Translations under genes and position numbers: made by a program
The notes under the pieces: generated by a model
Seen by the model: the letters and a program-made list of their open reading frames with translations, nothing else
Told to the model about the DNA's origin: nothing
Databases searched by the model: none
Shown: piece by piece, positions 1-10,310 of the stretch
How the letters are laid out: each line of letters starts with the position of its first letter
Position numbering within the stretch: the stretch's first letter is position 1
Source: Linum tenue
Lineage: Eukaryota; Streptophyta; Magnoliopsida; Malpighiales; Linaceae
Assembly (NCBI GenBank): GCA_946122785.1
Contig: CAMGYJ010000004.1
Location: forward strand, 59,218,679-59,282,678
Direction: 5' to 3'
DNA length: 64,000 nt

Positions 1-182
1 AAAATTGAAACCTTACTATTATTTTATTTTCTAAATCTGTTACGAATTTTAGCATTTCCGTCAAACTTTTGCATGAATAACACTGCAATAGCCCCTTCAT
101 TTCTCTCCCAAGCCTCAACTTTGAAGGTTAGCAACTTTCTTCATTACCTAATTAACTCTTCCTTTTCTCTTTAGACACACAT

Positions 183-760
183 AGGGATGGCAATGGGTCG
201 GGTTGGAAACTGATAGTGCATATCTGTTATCCTACTCAAAATAGTTCGAGTTTTACCCATACCCATACCCACATAAGAAACGGGTAGAAAATTCAAACCA
301 TGCCCATACCCATTCGGGTTTCGGGTATCCACGGTTATCCATAGGTAATAGTTTTTCTTTATAACTCCAACCAATATGTTAATATTTACACGTATTCTCA
401 CGTCACGTAAGACGAAAAGTACGATAATAATTCACTAGAATGAAGAAAATTAATTAAAACAACACAATTTCATACAAATTTTATATTTATATGCTAAATA
501 TAAAATATGTTAGAGAAAAATATTGATTATTTCTACACAAAATACATATGCATGTGTACAATCGGACGGGTTCAGGTTAGATAATGATAAAACCACGCCC
601 ACCCATTACCCACAATATTCAGGTTCAGGTTTTACCCATATCCACTAAAAATTCTTCGGGTTCGAGTTTTATCCTAGCCGATTAGATCAGATTCAGACGA
701 ATATCCACGGTTACCGATATTTTTGCCAGACCCGCAACACGGACAAGTTGAAAAAAAGGT
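183..760. repeat. Degenerate MITE-like repeat
   Basis: The stretch opens with GGGATGGCAATGGGTCGGG and is rich in short units such as ACCCATACCC, CGGGTTTCGGGTATCC and TATCCACGGTTA, which recur on both strands near each end (about 240-330 and 590-710). That pattern is typical of old hAT-like MITEs of plants. I could not define exact ends or a target duplication, so the class is a guess. Confidence 0.35.
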
Positions 761-1085
761 TATCTTTATAAACGTCTCTGATAATCATGCACGTTCGTGA
801 TAATTGTACATAACGCTCTCGTACTATCGCCTTCTTGCTCTCCCCTGCTTTTTTCAAATCCATTTCTTACCCGACAGGCAGCAAGCAAGCAATGGGTCCA
901 TTATTCCATATGGGGAAGGACGAATTGATGATTGATTGCCCCAGCCAGCTAACATTCATCAATGCGAGAAAAAAGGAAGCAGCTTTTTCTCACACTGAAG
1001 TAAAAAATTAGAAGAAAGGAACACTCTGTCACTCTGCGATCATCATCTTCCACACCCAACCACCAATAAATTAAAACCTACAACA
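761..1085 (+). promoter_or_regulatory. Upstream region of the DUF247 gene
   Basis: This is non-coding DNA directly upstream of the DUF247 start codon and presumably holds its promoter and 5' UTR. The 50 bp before the ATG are C/A-rich (CACACCCAACCACC), as plant leaders often are. I see no TATA box that I would defend. Confidence 0.3.
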
Positions 1086-2651
1086 ATGGTAGCCGTCTTC
1101 AACAAAGATCTCCTCAGTTGGTATCTCATCACCCTCAAGCTCCGCGAAACCGTCGAATCCGCCTCCGCCGCCACCGCTGCCGCCGATTCCCATTCTCCCG
1201 CCGCTCCCTTACTCCTCGAATACCCACAACAACCACCACCACCGCCTCCCGATCAATCCAAACCGCCGTCGCCGGATTCCGATTGGGTTATATCGATTAA
1301 AGACAAACTCACCCAGGCTCGGATCGACGACGCATCCGCCTCATGGGAGCGATTCTGCATCTACAGAGTCCCCCACTACCTCCGCGAAGAAGACGACAAG
1401 GCCTACGCCCCACAATTGGTCTCTCTGGGTCCGTACCACCACGCCAAGAAGCGGCTCCGGAAAATGGAGCGCCACAAATGGCGGTGCCTCCACCGGGTCC
1501 TGACCCGAACCGATCACGACATCCGCCTCTACCTCGACTCCGTCAGGGAGCTCGAAGACCGGGCCCGCTCCAGCTACGAGGGCGGCTCGGCGGCGATTTC
1601 GATGGGCAGCAACGAATTCGTCGAAATGCTGGTCCTCGACGGCTGCTTCGTCATCGAGCTTCTGAGAGGCGCGGCGGAAGGGTTTCGGGACCTAGGGTAT
1701 TCGCGAAACGACCCCGTTTTCGCGATGAGGGGATCGATGCACTCGATCCAGAGGGATATGATTATGCTGGAGAATCAGATCCCACTTTTCGTGCTGGACA
1801 GGCTGATGGGTCTTCAGCTGAACGAACCGGACCAGACCGGTATCGTGGCCAGGCTAGCGATCCGGTTCTTCGACCCGCTGATGCCCACGGATGAACCGTT
1901 GTCCAAATCGGATCGAACCCGGTTGGAGTCCTCCCTCAGGACTCTGTCCTCGTTCGACCCGTTGTCCGACCTGGGAGGCCTGCATTGTCTGGACGTGTTC
2001 AGGAGGAGCCTGCTCCGGTCCGGACCCAAACCGGTGCAGCGAGTCTGGATCAGGAAGCGATCCCACAGCGAGCGAGTCGTGGACAAGCGACGACAGCAGC
2101 TGATACATTGCGCGATCGAGCTGAAGGATGCCGGGATCAAGTTCAAGAGGAGGAGGACGGACAGGTTCTGGGACATCAGGTTCAAGAACGGAGTGCTGAA
2201 GATGCCCAGGATCTTGATCCACGACGGGACGAAATCGCTGTTCCTCAACCTGATTGCGTTCGAGCAGTGCCACTTGGACTGCAGCAACGACATTACGTCG
2301 TACGTGATCTTCATGGACAACCTGATCAACTCCCCCGAGGATGTCGCGTACCTGCACTACTGTGGGATTGTGGAGCACTGGCTTGGAAGCGATGCCGAGG
2401 TTGCCGATCTCTTCAACCGGTTGTGTCAGGAGGTGGTCTTCGATGTCAATAACAGCTACTTGGCACGAATGTCGGAGGAGGTGAATCAGTATTACAACCA
2501 CAGGTGGAATGCCTGGCGAGCGAGCTTGAAGCACAAGTACTTCGGCAATCCATGGGCGATCATCTCTTTGTTTGCTGCGGTTGTTCTCTTGGTGCTTACT
2601 TTCACGCAGACCTTCTATGGTGTTTACGGCTATTATAGGCCTAGGACCTGA
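1086..2651 (+). CDS. DUF247 (UPF0481) membrane protein
   Basis: Single-exon gene for a 521-aa member of the plant DUF247/UPF0481 family, which resembles At3g47200-type proteins. The DUF247 core starts at about residue 90 (CIYRVPHYLR), continues through SLGPYHH, a basic segment (KMERHKWR), MLVLDGCFVIELL and DMIMLENQIPLFVLDRL, and ends with the family's GTKSLFLNLIAFEQCH and ITSYVIFMDNLI blocks. One hydrophobic segment near the C-terminus (WAIISLFAAVVLLVLTF, about residues 490-508) should anchor it in a membrane. The N-terminal 70 residues are Ala/Pro-rich, have a six-proline run and look poorly conserved. The ATG at 1086 follows an A-rich leader (ACAACAATGG) and no other upstream start is in frame. 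Biochemical function is unknown for most of the family; some grass members act in self-incompatibility. Confidence 0.93.
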   Translation: MVAVFNKDLLSWYLITLKLRETVESASAATAAADSHSPAAPLLLEYPQQPPPPPPDQSKPPSPDSDWVISIKDKLTQARIDDASASWERFCIYRVPHYLREEDDKAYAPQLVSLGPYHHAKKRLRKMERHKWRCLHRVLTRTDHDIRLYLDSVRELEDRARSSYEGGSAAISMGSNEFVEMLVLDGCFVIELLRGAAEGFRDLGYSRNDPVFAMRGSMHSIQRDMIMLENQIPLFVLDRLMGLQLNEPDQTGIVARLAIRFFDPLMPTDEPLSKSDRTRLESSLRTLSSFDPLSDLGGLHCLDVFRRSLLRSGPKPVQRVWIRKRSHSERVVDKRRQQLIHCAIELKDAGIKFKRRRTDRFWDIRFKNGVLKMPRILIHDGTKSLFLNLIAFEQCHLDCSNDITSYVIFMDNLINSPEDVAYLHYCGIVEHWLGSDAEVADLFNRLCQEVVFDVNNSYLARMSEEVNQYYNHRWNAWRASLKHKYFGNPWAIISLFAAVVLLVLTFTQTFYGVYGYYRPRT

Positions 2652-2757
2652 GAGGCTGGAACTCCGGGTCATTTTTTGTTTAAGTTTACATTTGTTGGTT
2701 CGATTCTTTGCTGATTGTTTGTCCTTAAGAGAGGTTCTGACTGATTTCATCTATAAA

Positions 2758-2812
2758 GAAGAAGAAGAAGAAGAAGAAGAAGAAGAAGAAGAAGAAGAAG
2801 AAGAAGAAGAAA
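2758..2812 (+). repeat. (GAA)n microsatellite
   Basis: About 18 uninterrupted GAA repeats lie roughly 105 bp after the DUF247 stop codon, probably inside its 3' UTR. The flanks share GGTTCTGA, so slippage or a small duplication is possible. The Glu-rich and Ser-rich frames it opens are artefacts. Confidence 0.9.
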
Positions 2813-3473
2813 GGTTCTGATTGTATGATAGGCAGAAGTAGTTTGAGAAGGAATTGCATTGCTGCATTGCTTTACTACGATTAATGAGAGGAACAAAGCC
2901 AGCCAACTCCAAGCATTGTTTTTTTATATAAGGGGAAATGCAAGGTTGGGACTCGTTTCTGCAAACCAAATGAAAACAAGTGTTTGCTGCTGCATCAGTT
3001 CAGTTCAATTCAACCATGCTTTGAAACAACTAGCCAGAAAAAAGCCATCCAGCAATCCGAAAATCATACAACTACTAGAGATTCTTTACACCTAAATTTC
3101 ATCAACAAGAGTAAATGAATCACATTAGGATCAACAAGGAGGCTGAATCTGGCCTTAGAGAATTCACTTTTATGCTTCTCTAAACTAGTATAGACATATA
3201 AAAATTCACAGTGGTGCGATATAAACGAGTACAAAATGCGAAAATGAAACAGAAAGTTAAAATAAAATCAGGGAACCAAAATTAGACCCCTCGATCAATG
3301 TCTAGGAACAACCCTGCTTTTCCACCCTCTCTAGATTCTCAACCTGCAGAAGGAAAGGATCCACATGAAACAACTCAGAGCTTGTTGTAATTTGTCAATC
3401 AAATTTCAGAAGGAAGTAGAAAGGTTTCCTGCTTCATCTAGGGTATGATATAGAGAAGTTATACCCGAGGCAT
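2813..3473. other. Intergenic region between DUF247 and RER1
   Basis: The region holds the 3' flanks of two convergent genes, DUF247 (plus) and RER1 (minus). I see no further gene or clear repeat. Confidence 0.4.
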
Positions 3474-4847
3474 TCAATCCCTAGTCAGGTTATCACTTGA
3501 TGGTGTCTTCTTCCCATCATATCGCTGTTAACGAGAGTAAATAACCAAACAATCAATTAATATTATTTACTCTGGGGCACAAATGCAGCTGATTATTCAG
3601 AATTTGACGAACAGATCTACTGAACAATGGTTGGGACATACCTGCTTGCCGAAAGAGAAAGGAACATATTTGTATTTGACCATATGCATAATCTGTCTTC
3701 TCATTGTGAGGATAAACAGCATGATCCAGTAGAATAGAAGTATCGGCCAGAACACAGGCACATCAAACACCGCGAAGAATGTCATGTGAAACGCTATGCA
3801 GAAAGCCTTGGTAATAGAGTACCTTCATGAACACAAACGTAAGAAGATAACAAATACATAAAGTACACCAAAATTCCACAAAACAAAGAATAATGCCTAG
3901 ATTAAACTTCACCCTTATCTACCAAGGTGAGCACCTATAATGAATCTATCAGAAGAAGAAATTGAAGAACAGGAAGCCAATCAAGGAAAAGTAAAGACAA
4001 CGAGAAGATATTTGGGCAATGAATCTATCTCATAGATTAAATTGCACAATATAATCAGCTGATTAAGTATACCAGCCACCCAACCCTCATCCCGTCCGTT
4101 CTCTTCCCTTCCTTTTCCTCTCTTCAGAATGAGCAAGGGTTAAAAGCCAATCCAAACAAAATACCCCAAAGAAAGCTACAAGTACATTGTTCAATCACAG
4201 AAAGCAATCTCTTTGAAGCATTTCATCATTCACCTAGTATGCAGTTCTATAATCACGGTCAAAATAGCCGACAAACAGCTGCTAAGGAAACAGAAACAGA
4301 AAAGAACCACAATTTCTGATAGGACCAAACATTTAGGCAATCAAAATGCACAGGAATAGAAGAAACCAAGCGAAATCGACGAAGCAGATCAATCTTACAA
4401 AGATAAACGAAACAAATAGAATTAGGAACCCAAACAACCCTATTCCAATCCTAAGTAATTTTACCAGAACTTGAACTCGGGGAGGCGACGGACGAAGGGA
4501 CGGAACTCATCGGATCCGCGCGTGGGGAGCGAGGGGCCGTCGCTGACCTCCGGGTCAATCTGCGGCGAGAGGAATCCAATCAACAGGTTGAGCATGTAGA
4601 TTCCGAGGCCGTAGGTAACGATGTAGAATCCCTGAACGAAGTAGACGCGCAATCCGTAGATTAGAGCGGCCAGAAAGCATCCGATCCACCGGTACCAGAT
4701 GTGCGGCACCGTCTTGTCCAGCATGTGCTGGTACCGCCGCGTGACGGCGAACGTCCACTGCGAGACGACGGCTGCGGGGGACGACGACAGGGATGAGAGA
4801 TCATCTCCAGATAGGGCTCCTCCATTGGGCTGCTGTGCGGTCTCCAT
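3474..4847 (-). CDS. RER1: RER1 family ER-retrieval receptor
   Basis: Three exons read by eye on the minus strand: 4847-4465, 3822-3642 and 3524-3474, with GT..AG introns. The product is 204 aa, the usual RER1 length. RER1 is an integral membrane protein of the cis-Golgi that recognises transmembrane segments of escaped ER proteins and returns them in COPI vesicles. Visible hallmarks are [20 protein letters not shown] at about residues 37-56, two hydrophobic pairs, the central segment [20 protein letters not shown] before [14 protein letters not shown] at the exon 1/2 junction, and a basic tail ([16 protein letters not shown]...[10 protein letters not shown]). The gene is head to head with PTEN2, with 764 bp between start codons. 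Which of the plant paralogues (RER1A/B/C) it matches cannot be told here. Confidence 0.93.
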
Positions 4848-5611
4848 GCGCCCAGCAACAACAACAAGCTCTCTCCGTCTCTCTCCCTCTCTCCGTCTCT
4901 CTATCGAGATCGATTTACAGATTGAATTACGCGTTCGCCAGCTTTCTCCTTATTCTCCGCCGTCTCCGCCGTGGATTTGCCGTCTATGGTTCTCCGGAAC
5001 TACTTCGCGAGGTTGTTAGATGGGGAAATGGTCATTCTTGAAGAACTGTCGGTTTCCAGAGCTCCGCTCTTCCATTGATTCTATGCCGTTGACGTGTCTC
5101 TCCTCCGGGTCCGGGCTGGACCGTTCGGCCCGTTTCAAATTCTCTCAGCCGATCATTAAGAAACCCAATAGGCCCAGTATCAAAGGGCGGCCCAATTAAA
5201 TCCAACTCCGGCGTTATTTGCTTGGAGAAATAGTTCAGTTCGTTTTCTTTTCTTTCCTCGAGGCGCAGGATCTAATTCCAAATTCCCGTTGATGATTCGA
5301 ATTCGATGGAATTCACTCTCATTCTTCTCCGCCATTGATGTGGCTTCTTCGAATCTCTTGCTCTTTGCTTATCAGAGTGTCTTTCTTGGATCTCCTCCGT
5401 CCCTGGATTGGTGGCGGCAGAATTCAGAGGCTGAAATTTTCACGAATCATTTGTTGAAATAGCTACAACTAGTGCGGCAATGAATTAGAACAATTTGCCG
5501 AACCACGTTGCAGTTATTGTTGAATCTGCAGGTTTGGATTTCTCCACCGGAAATTCCTTTGAATTGGATTCCGTTGTTTCCTAAATTGTTGTAGTCATTG
5601 AGAGCGAAATT
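4848..5611. promoter_or_regulatory. Shared divergent promoter region (RER1/PTEN2)
   Basis: The start codons of RER1 (minus) and PTEN2 (plus) are only 764 bp apart, so both promoters and both 5' UTRs must lie here. The RER1-proximal part carries a CT-rich tract (4868-4905). I see no clear TATA box, which fits broadly expressed genes. Shared regulation is an inference from spacing only. Confidence 0.5.
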
Positions 5612-8600
5612 ATGATGGATTCCGAATCCGCCGACTCGTCTTCATCAGCGCAACCTCCTCCTGCAAAACCTACTTCCACAGCAGAGCCTATTGCGATAGC
5701 TTCGAATGTCGATTCTTCTGATACGTCTTCTAACGCGGAGCCCTCGGTTCCAACTGGAACTACGGCCGATCATCCAGCTGAAGAATCACGAACTACAACT
5801 GCGGAATGTAAGGATGCGAATACAAGTCTGCCTACGCCGACGCCGCCACCGCCACCGGACTCCGTGGCTACAAGTTCTGGTGGTTCCACCCTTTCTCGTA
5901 TTACTAGTGGCATCGGATTGCGTCTCTCTGCAATGGCTTCTGGATCAGAAGAGGCTTCTCAAGGCAGTGCAACAACAGCTGGGCAGGGTGGTGTTCTTGA
6001 ATCACTGACGAAGGGCTTGGTCGACTCATCTCGGAGTGCCGTCAAGGCTATCCAGGTCAAAGCTCGCCATGCTGTTTCTCAAAATAAACGCAGATATCAG
6101 GTAGCGTTATCCTGTGCCTAATACGCGTAGGGATCTTACTTTTGGTCTCCAGCATTGTTCTGAAGGGAACATTCTGTCACGTAATAATTTGCCCTATGTG
6201 CAATTGCTTGCTGATGTGCTCCTCCTTGATATTCCGTTTGTGAACAATTGACTGGATCATAGGAAGGAGGATTTGATTTGGATATGGCTTACATCACTGA
6301 GAACATCATTGCTATGGGGTTTCCGGCTGGTGATTTGAGCTCTGGGCTTTTCGGGTTCTTTGAGGTAAGTTTTGTTGCGAGACATTGGCACCCAGGATTG
6401 ACTAGCTCATTTAGACTTCCTCTTAATAATATAGGAGCTCAAACTTTGATATAGGGATTCTATCGGAATCACATGGAAGAAGTGATCAGATTTTTTGAGA
6501 GTCGCCACAAGGTAGTGTCTGTTCTGAACTCAATTGGTGTACTGTTGTTCATTTGTGTAACTGGTTACAGGCCTGGTCTTGATGATGGAACTATTTTAAA
6601 CCACTCAATGTATCGAATTGAGGTAAATTTCCAGAGTTAACTTATCAGGGGATTAACTTAAACTCACCCTGGGTACCATTTCCCAAGAGCAATGATAGCA
6701 GTACTAATGGTTTCATTCATGTGGGAATTCATTGGTTCTTTGTCTATGCAAGTGTATTAATATCTCTTGCCACTGATGCAGGGAAAATATAAAGTGTACA
6801 ATCTATGTGCAGAGAGACTGTATGACGCATCACGGTTCGAGGGGAAGGTATTATAACAGTCTTCTTCCTCGTCACTAGGCTACTTCTTCATGAAATTTCC
6901 AGTTTTCGTTTAAGAAAGGGAATAGAATCTTAGATTTGAAAAGAGTAATTCTCTTAGAAAGATCTTCCAGAGAATAGAAATCATATAATTGCTTCGTCTT
7001 ATGTCTGGCTGCAACTGTAAACTAGAGTTGAAGCTTGTTTTGCTGCTCCACTCCTTCGGTTCCGGTGAATAGGAGCTCTAGTTGAAGACCAGTCCTCTTT
7101 TTGTCACATTAGTTTTTCAACTGATTTGAATTGCATTTCTTGAATTATTTGACTAGGTGGCATGTTTTCCATTTGATGACCATAATTGCCCTCCGCTTCA
7201 ACTCATACCATTATTCTGTCAAAGTGCATACTCCTGGTTGAAGGCGGACATTCAAAATGTAGTAGTAGTCCATTGTAAAGCTGGAATGGGCAGGACAGGT
7301 CTGATGATCTGTTGCCTTCTTCTATTTCTTAAGGTAATATTTTTTATCATGTCTCATCAATGATTCGTAGTGTATTTAGGTGAAAATAGGGTGTAATAAC
7401 CCCATTAAAAAAAAAGTCATCCTTTGTTTCTACTGCAGTTCTTTCCGACTGCTGAGGAGGCCATTGATTTCTTCAACCAGAAAAGATGCATAGACGGGAA
7501 GGCTTTAGTTCTCCCAAGTCAGATTGTTAGTTGGTTTCATCTTTAGATTTATTTGCATATCTCAAGTTCTTTGGATGGTTTGTCTCTTCCTTTTTCTGAT
7601 AAATGCTCTGCCTTTTCCCCCTTTTTGGTCTTTCTGTTTCTAGAGATATGTGAAATACTTTGAGCGCATCCTGACTTACTTCAATGGCAAAATTCAGCCT
7701 GGACGGAGGTATGTGATCCTTTTGTTACTTATGTTTGTAAGTTTGTATACTTTCTTTTCAAGAACTTGCTGAACGTGTGTTAATCTGATGTAGGTGCATG
7801 CTTCGGGGTTTTCGGCTTCACAATTGCCCTTACTGGATACGGCCTTCTATCACCATCTCCAATCATAGTGGTCGATTGTCTTTTAAGTTTTCGTCTTTCA
7901 AATCATCATTTTGTGCTCATGTTATTTTATGGGTTTTAGTTTGTTAGTATGTACAGGAAAATCTGGGTTGTGCCGTGATGGTATATAAAAACACATGAAA
8001 GCTTAGGCCCTGTTCACTTCCATTTTCGTTTCCTGTTTTCTGTTTTCATGTTACAAATTTGGGAAACGAAACGAGAAAACATGTTTACTTTTCATTCTGT
8101 TTTCTATTCGTTTCCAACTCTGAAAACAGAAAGTGGCAAATTCCTACTGTTTTCGAAAACGAAAAAATGTCGTTTTCACCTGTTTTCAACATCTGTTTTC
8201 TCAAAAACAGGAAACAGAAATGAAAGTAAACAGGGCCTTACTTTTTGTCTCAGAATTCATCATCTTTTGTTCGTTCCCTTAGGGTTACAGTGCAGTTTGT
8301 GATTCCGGAGTATATTAATGAAGTCCGTCTATAAACAATAGTAACTACTATGAAAGGAATATAGGGTTGTCTTTCTGCAGAGTCTATATCTGTCTTAATG
8401 TTGAACTTCACAACTACTGGACCAAGTCGGTTCGAGTCCTTGTTCTCGTTAAACTCATTTTGAATGGAAGACTACATGGACGCTATATCAGCTTTTGGAA
8501 TAGATCTGTAGAAACCTGACACAGCAGAATACACATTGTACTGTTGCTAGACCAGATTCTTTATTTGCTTGCCGTTAAATGTCGTATTTGTAGAAATATA

Positions 8601-9738
8601 AACGAGGCTTTTTACCTTATGCACAGGAGTTCTATTCTCAACAAGAAATCATCCAAAAACCAAGGATTTGATGGTAATTTCTTGTTCATTCATGCTCTTC
8701 TGATTAATACTTGACAGCTTTCTGAACTTATGTGCAAACTGACTGATTCAGCCTGAGGACTTTTGGATCAGTGGCCGGAGGAAAGGAATTGTTGTTTTTG
8801 CTCTGCCAGGGGAACCTGGTCTAACCGAGTTGGTTGGAGACTTCAAAATCCACTTCCATGACCGCCAGGGGGACTTCTACTGGTTAGTCAACTCTTCTAA
8901 CTTGAAGAATGTTTTGTCGGATATGTATTTGCCAAAATGCTAGTTGCTCCTGACTGCATAATACATAAGCACATTCCTAATTTCTTGCCTGAAAATAAAC
9001 CTTTTATCCTCTCTCTTGCGGTCAGCTGGTTCAATACTACGATGACGGAGAACAGGAAAACGTTAACAGGGGACGAAATTGATGGCTTCGACAAGGTAAC
9101 TTCAGATTCAGCCTTTCAGATGCCTGTCAAAGTTCTTTCCTCTTGACACATACTCTGCTGTTGTTAAAGTCGAAGCTGCATTTTCGCAGAGAAAACTGCC
9201 TTCTCCAGGATTCGAGGTTGAGATTGTGATGATAGATTACGATGGTACATCACCACCGGTAACTACAAAGACCAATTCAGCAAGCAACAGTTATAGCGCG
9301 TCAAGTTGTGCTGCAACAGCGAATACAGGAGGAGCTTATGTTGCTCCGAAGTCTTCTAATCAAAAGGAAGCGTCGGCGAGCAATGAGGAAGACGATGTAT
9401 TCTCCGACAGCGATGAAGAGGACACCAAAGCAGCCTCAAAGAGCAAGCAAGGTCAAGGTCGGAGTGAAGGTCAAGCTGCTCCGCCTACTAGTGAACCGGC
9501 TATGTCCACCACAGAACAAATGAACAGCTTGACTCGTGGAACGAAGCAGGTGAGTCTCGGTCTTGCTAGTAAGGAAACTTCACAGCCAAGTGCGAGCAGC
9601 GAGCCAGCTGCCATTCAGAAACCTTCAGCGAGCGTGGGAACACCAAAGTTGGAGTCCGGGGCCAGCGATATCAAGGCGATGGCTGCTGATGCTTCGGTGT
9701 TCAGTTTTGGGGACGAAGATGATTTCGAAAGCGATTAA
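5612..9738 (+). CDS. PTEN2: PTEN2-type lipid/protein phosphatase
   Basis: Twelve exons read by eye: 5612-6100, 6263-6364, 6455-6511, 6782-6847, 7157-7333, 7439-7525, 7644-7708, 7794-7870, 8627-8673, 8752-8882, 9026-9095 and 9190-9738. They sum to 638 codons in one frame, close to Arabidopsis PTEN2A/B (just over 600 aa). The phosphatase P-loop HCKAGMGRTG lies in exon 5 (catalytic Cys278, Arg284 by my count), followed by a C2 domain (VFALPGEPGLTEL, FHDRQGDFYCWFNTTM). A low-complexity N-terminal extension rich in Ser/Thr/Pro and an acidic Ser-rich tail (DDVFSDSDEEDT; final FSFGDEDDFESD) are typical of plant PTEN2 rather than pollen PTEN1. The enzyme should remove the 3-phosphate from phosphoinositides; plant PTEN2 also binds phosphatidic acid (family knowledge). 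Exon 1 alone encodes the disordered N-terminus. Intron 8 holds a MITE. Confidence 0.94.
8006..8237. mobile_element. Tourist-like MITE in a PTEN2 intron
   Basis: A 232-bp element starts GGCCCTGTTCACTTCCATTT and ends, as reverse complement, GGCCCTGTTTACTTTCATTT. It is flanked on both sides by TTA (8003-8005 and 8238-8240), the 3-bp target duplication of PIF/Harbinger (Tourist) MITEs. The interior is dominated by CTGTTTTC/GAAAACAG words on both strands, so the RNA could fold into a long hairpin. It lies in intron 8 of PTEN2 and leaves the splice sites intact. Confidence 0.8.
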
Positions 9739-10310
9739 AAGATGACAGGTAGGCTCGTTCAGTTTTGACCAACAAGCTATACCATCTTTCGAATGGCCCC
9801 CTTTGGATCAGCGAATGACGCAATGCGAAATCGATATGGCCTGGAGCTTGCAAGGTTAGATTAGATGTCAATTGTATTAGTTGTATCAATTTCGTAGTGT
9901 TATGGGGTTATTTGGATGCCAAAGTTGAAAAGTGGTTGATTTTAACGCACCTATAAATTTCAGAATATCGGTGTTAGGTCACATTGATCTTAACAAAGCT
10001 CACTAATATTTCTGTATGAGGGCAAAATAAACATTAGGAGAGCCCAGTTTCAAGAGTACATATACAAGAAAAATAAATTTTCAAATTTATGAGGTGAAGG
10101 TGTTCAAAAAAAAAATTGATGCCCTCATGAACCATGATAATTTGAAGAGAGTGATCTAAATCTTTCCTTCAGTTAAATGTTACAGGACGCTTCATCAACG
10201 ACAAACTTCAATACTAAATCAACCAACTCCGGTTCAAAATTGTGGGGAATATCGAAGACACGATAAAAGCGGATAACAGTAACAAAATCCTCTCCACGAG
10301 TTTAAAACCG
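9739..10310. other. Convergent intergenic region PTEN2/SDN
   Basis: The stop codons of PTEN2 (plus) and the SDN gene (minus) face each other across 572 bp. The DNA is AT-rich and I see only 3' flanks here, with no extra gene or repeat. Confidence 0.4.

Noticed and set aside
1854..2750. 298-codon open frame antisense to the DUF247 gene
   Set aside because: It lies opposite a clearly conserved gene with GC-rich codons, shows no domain, and is the expected mirror of codon bias.
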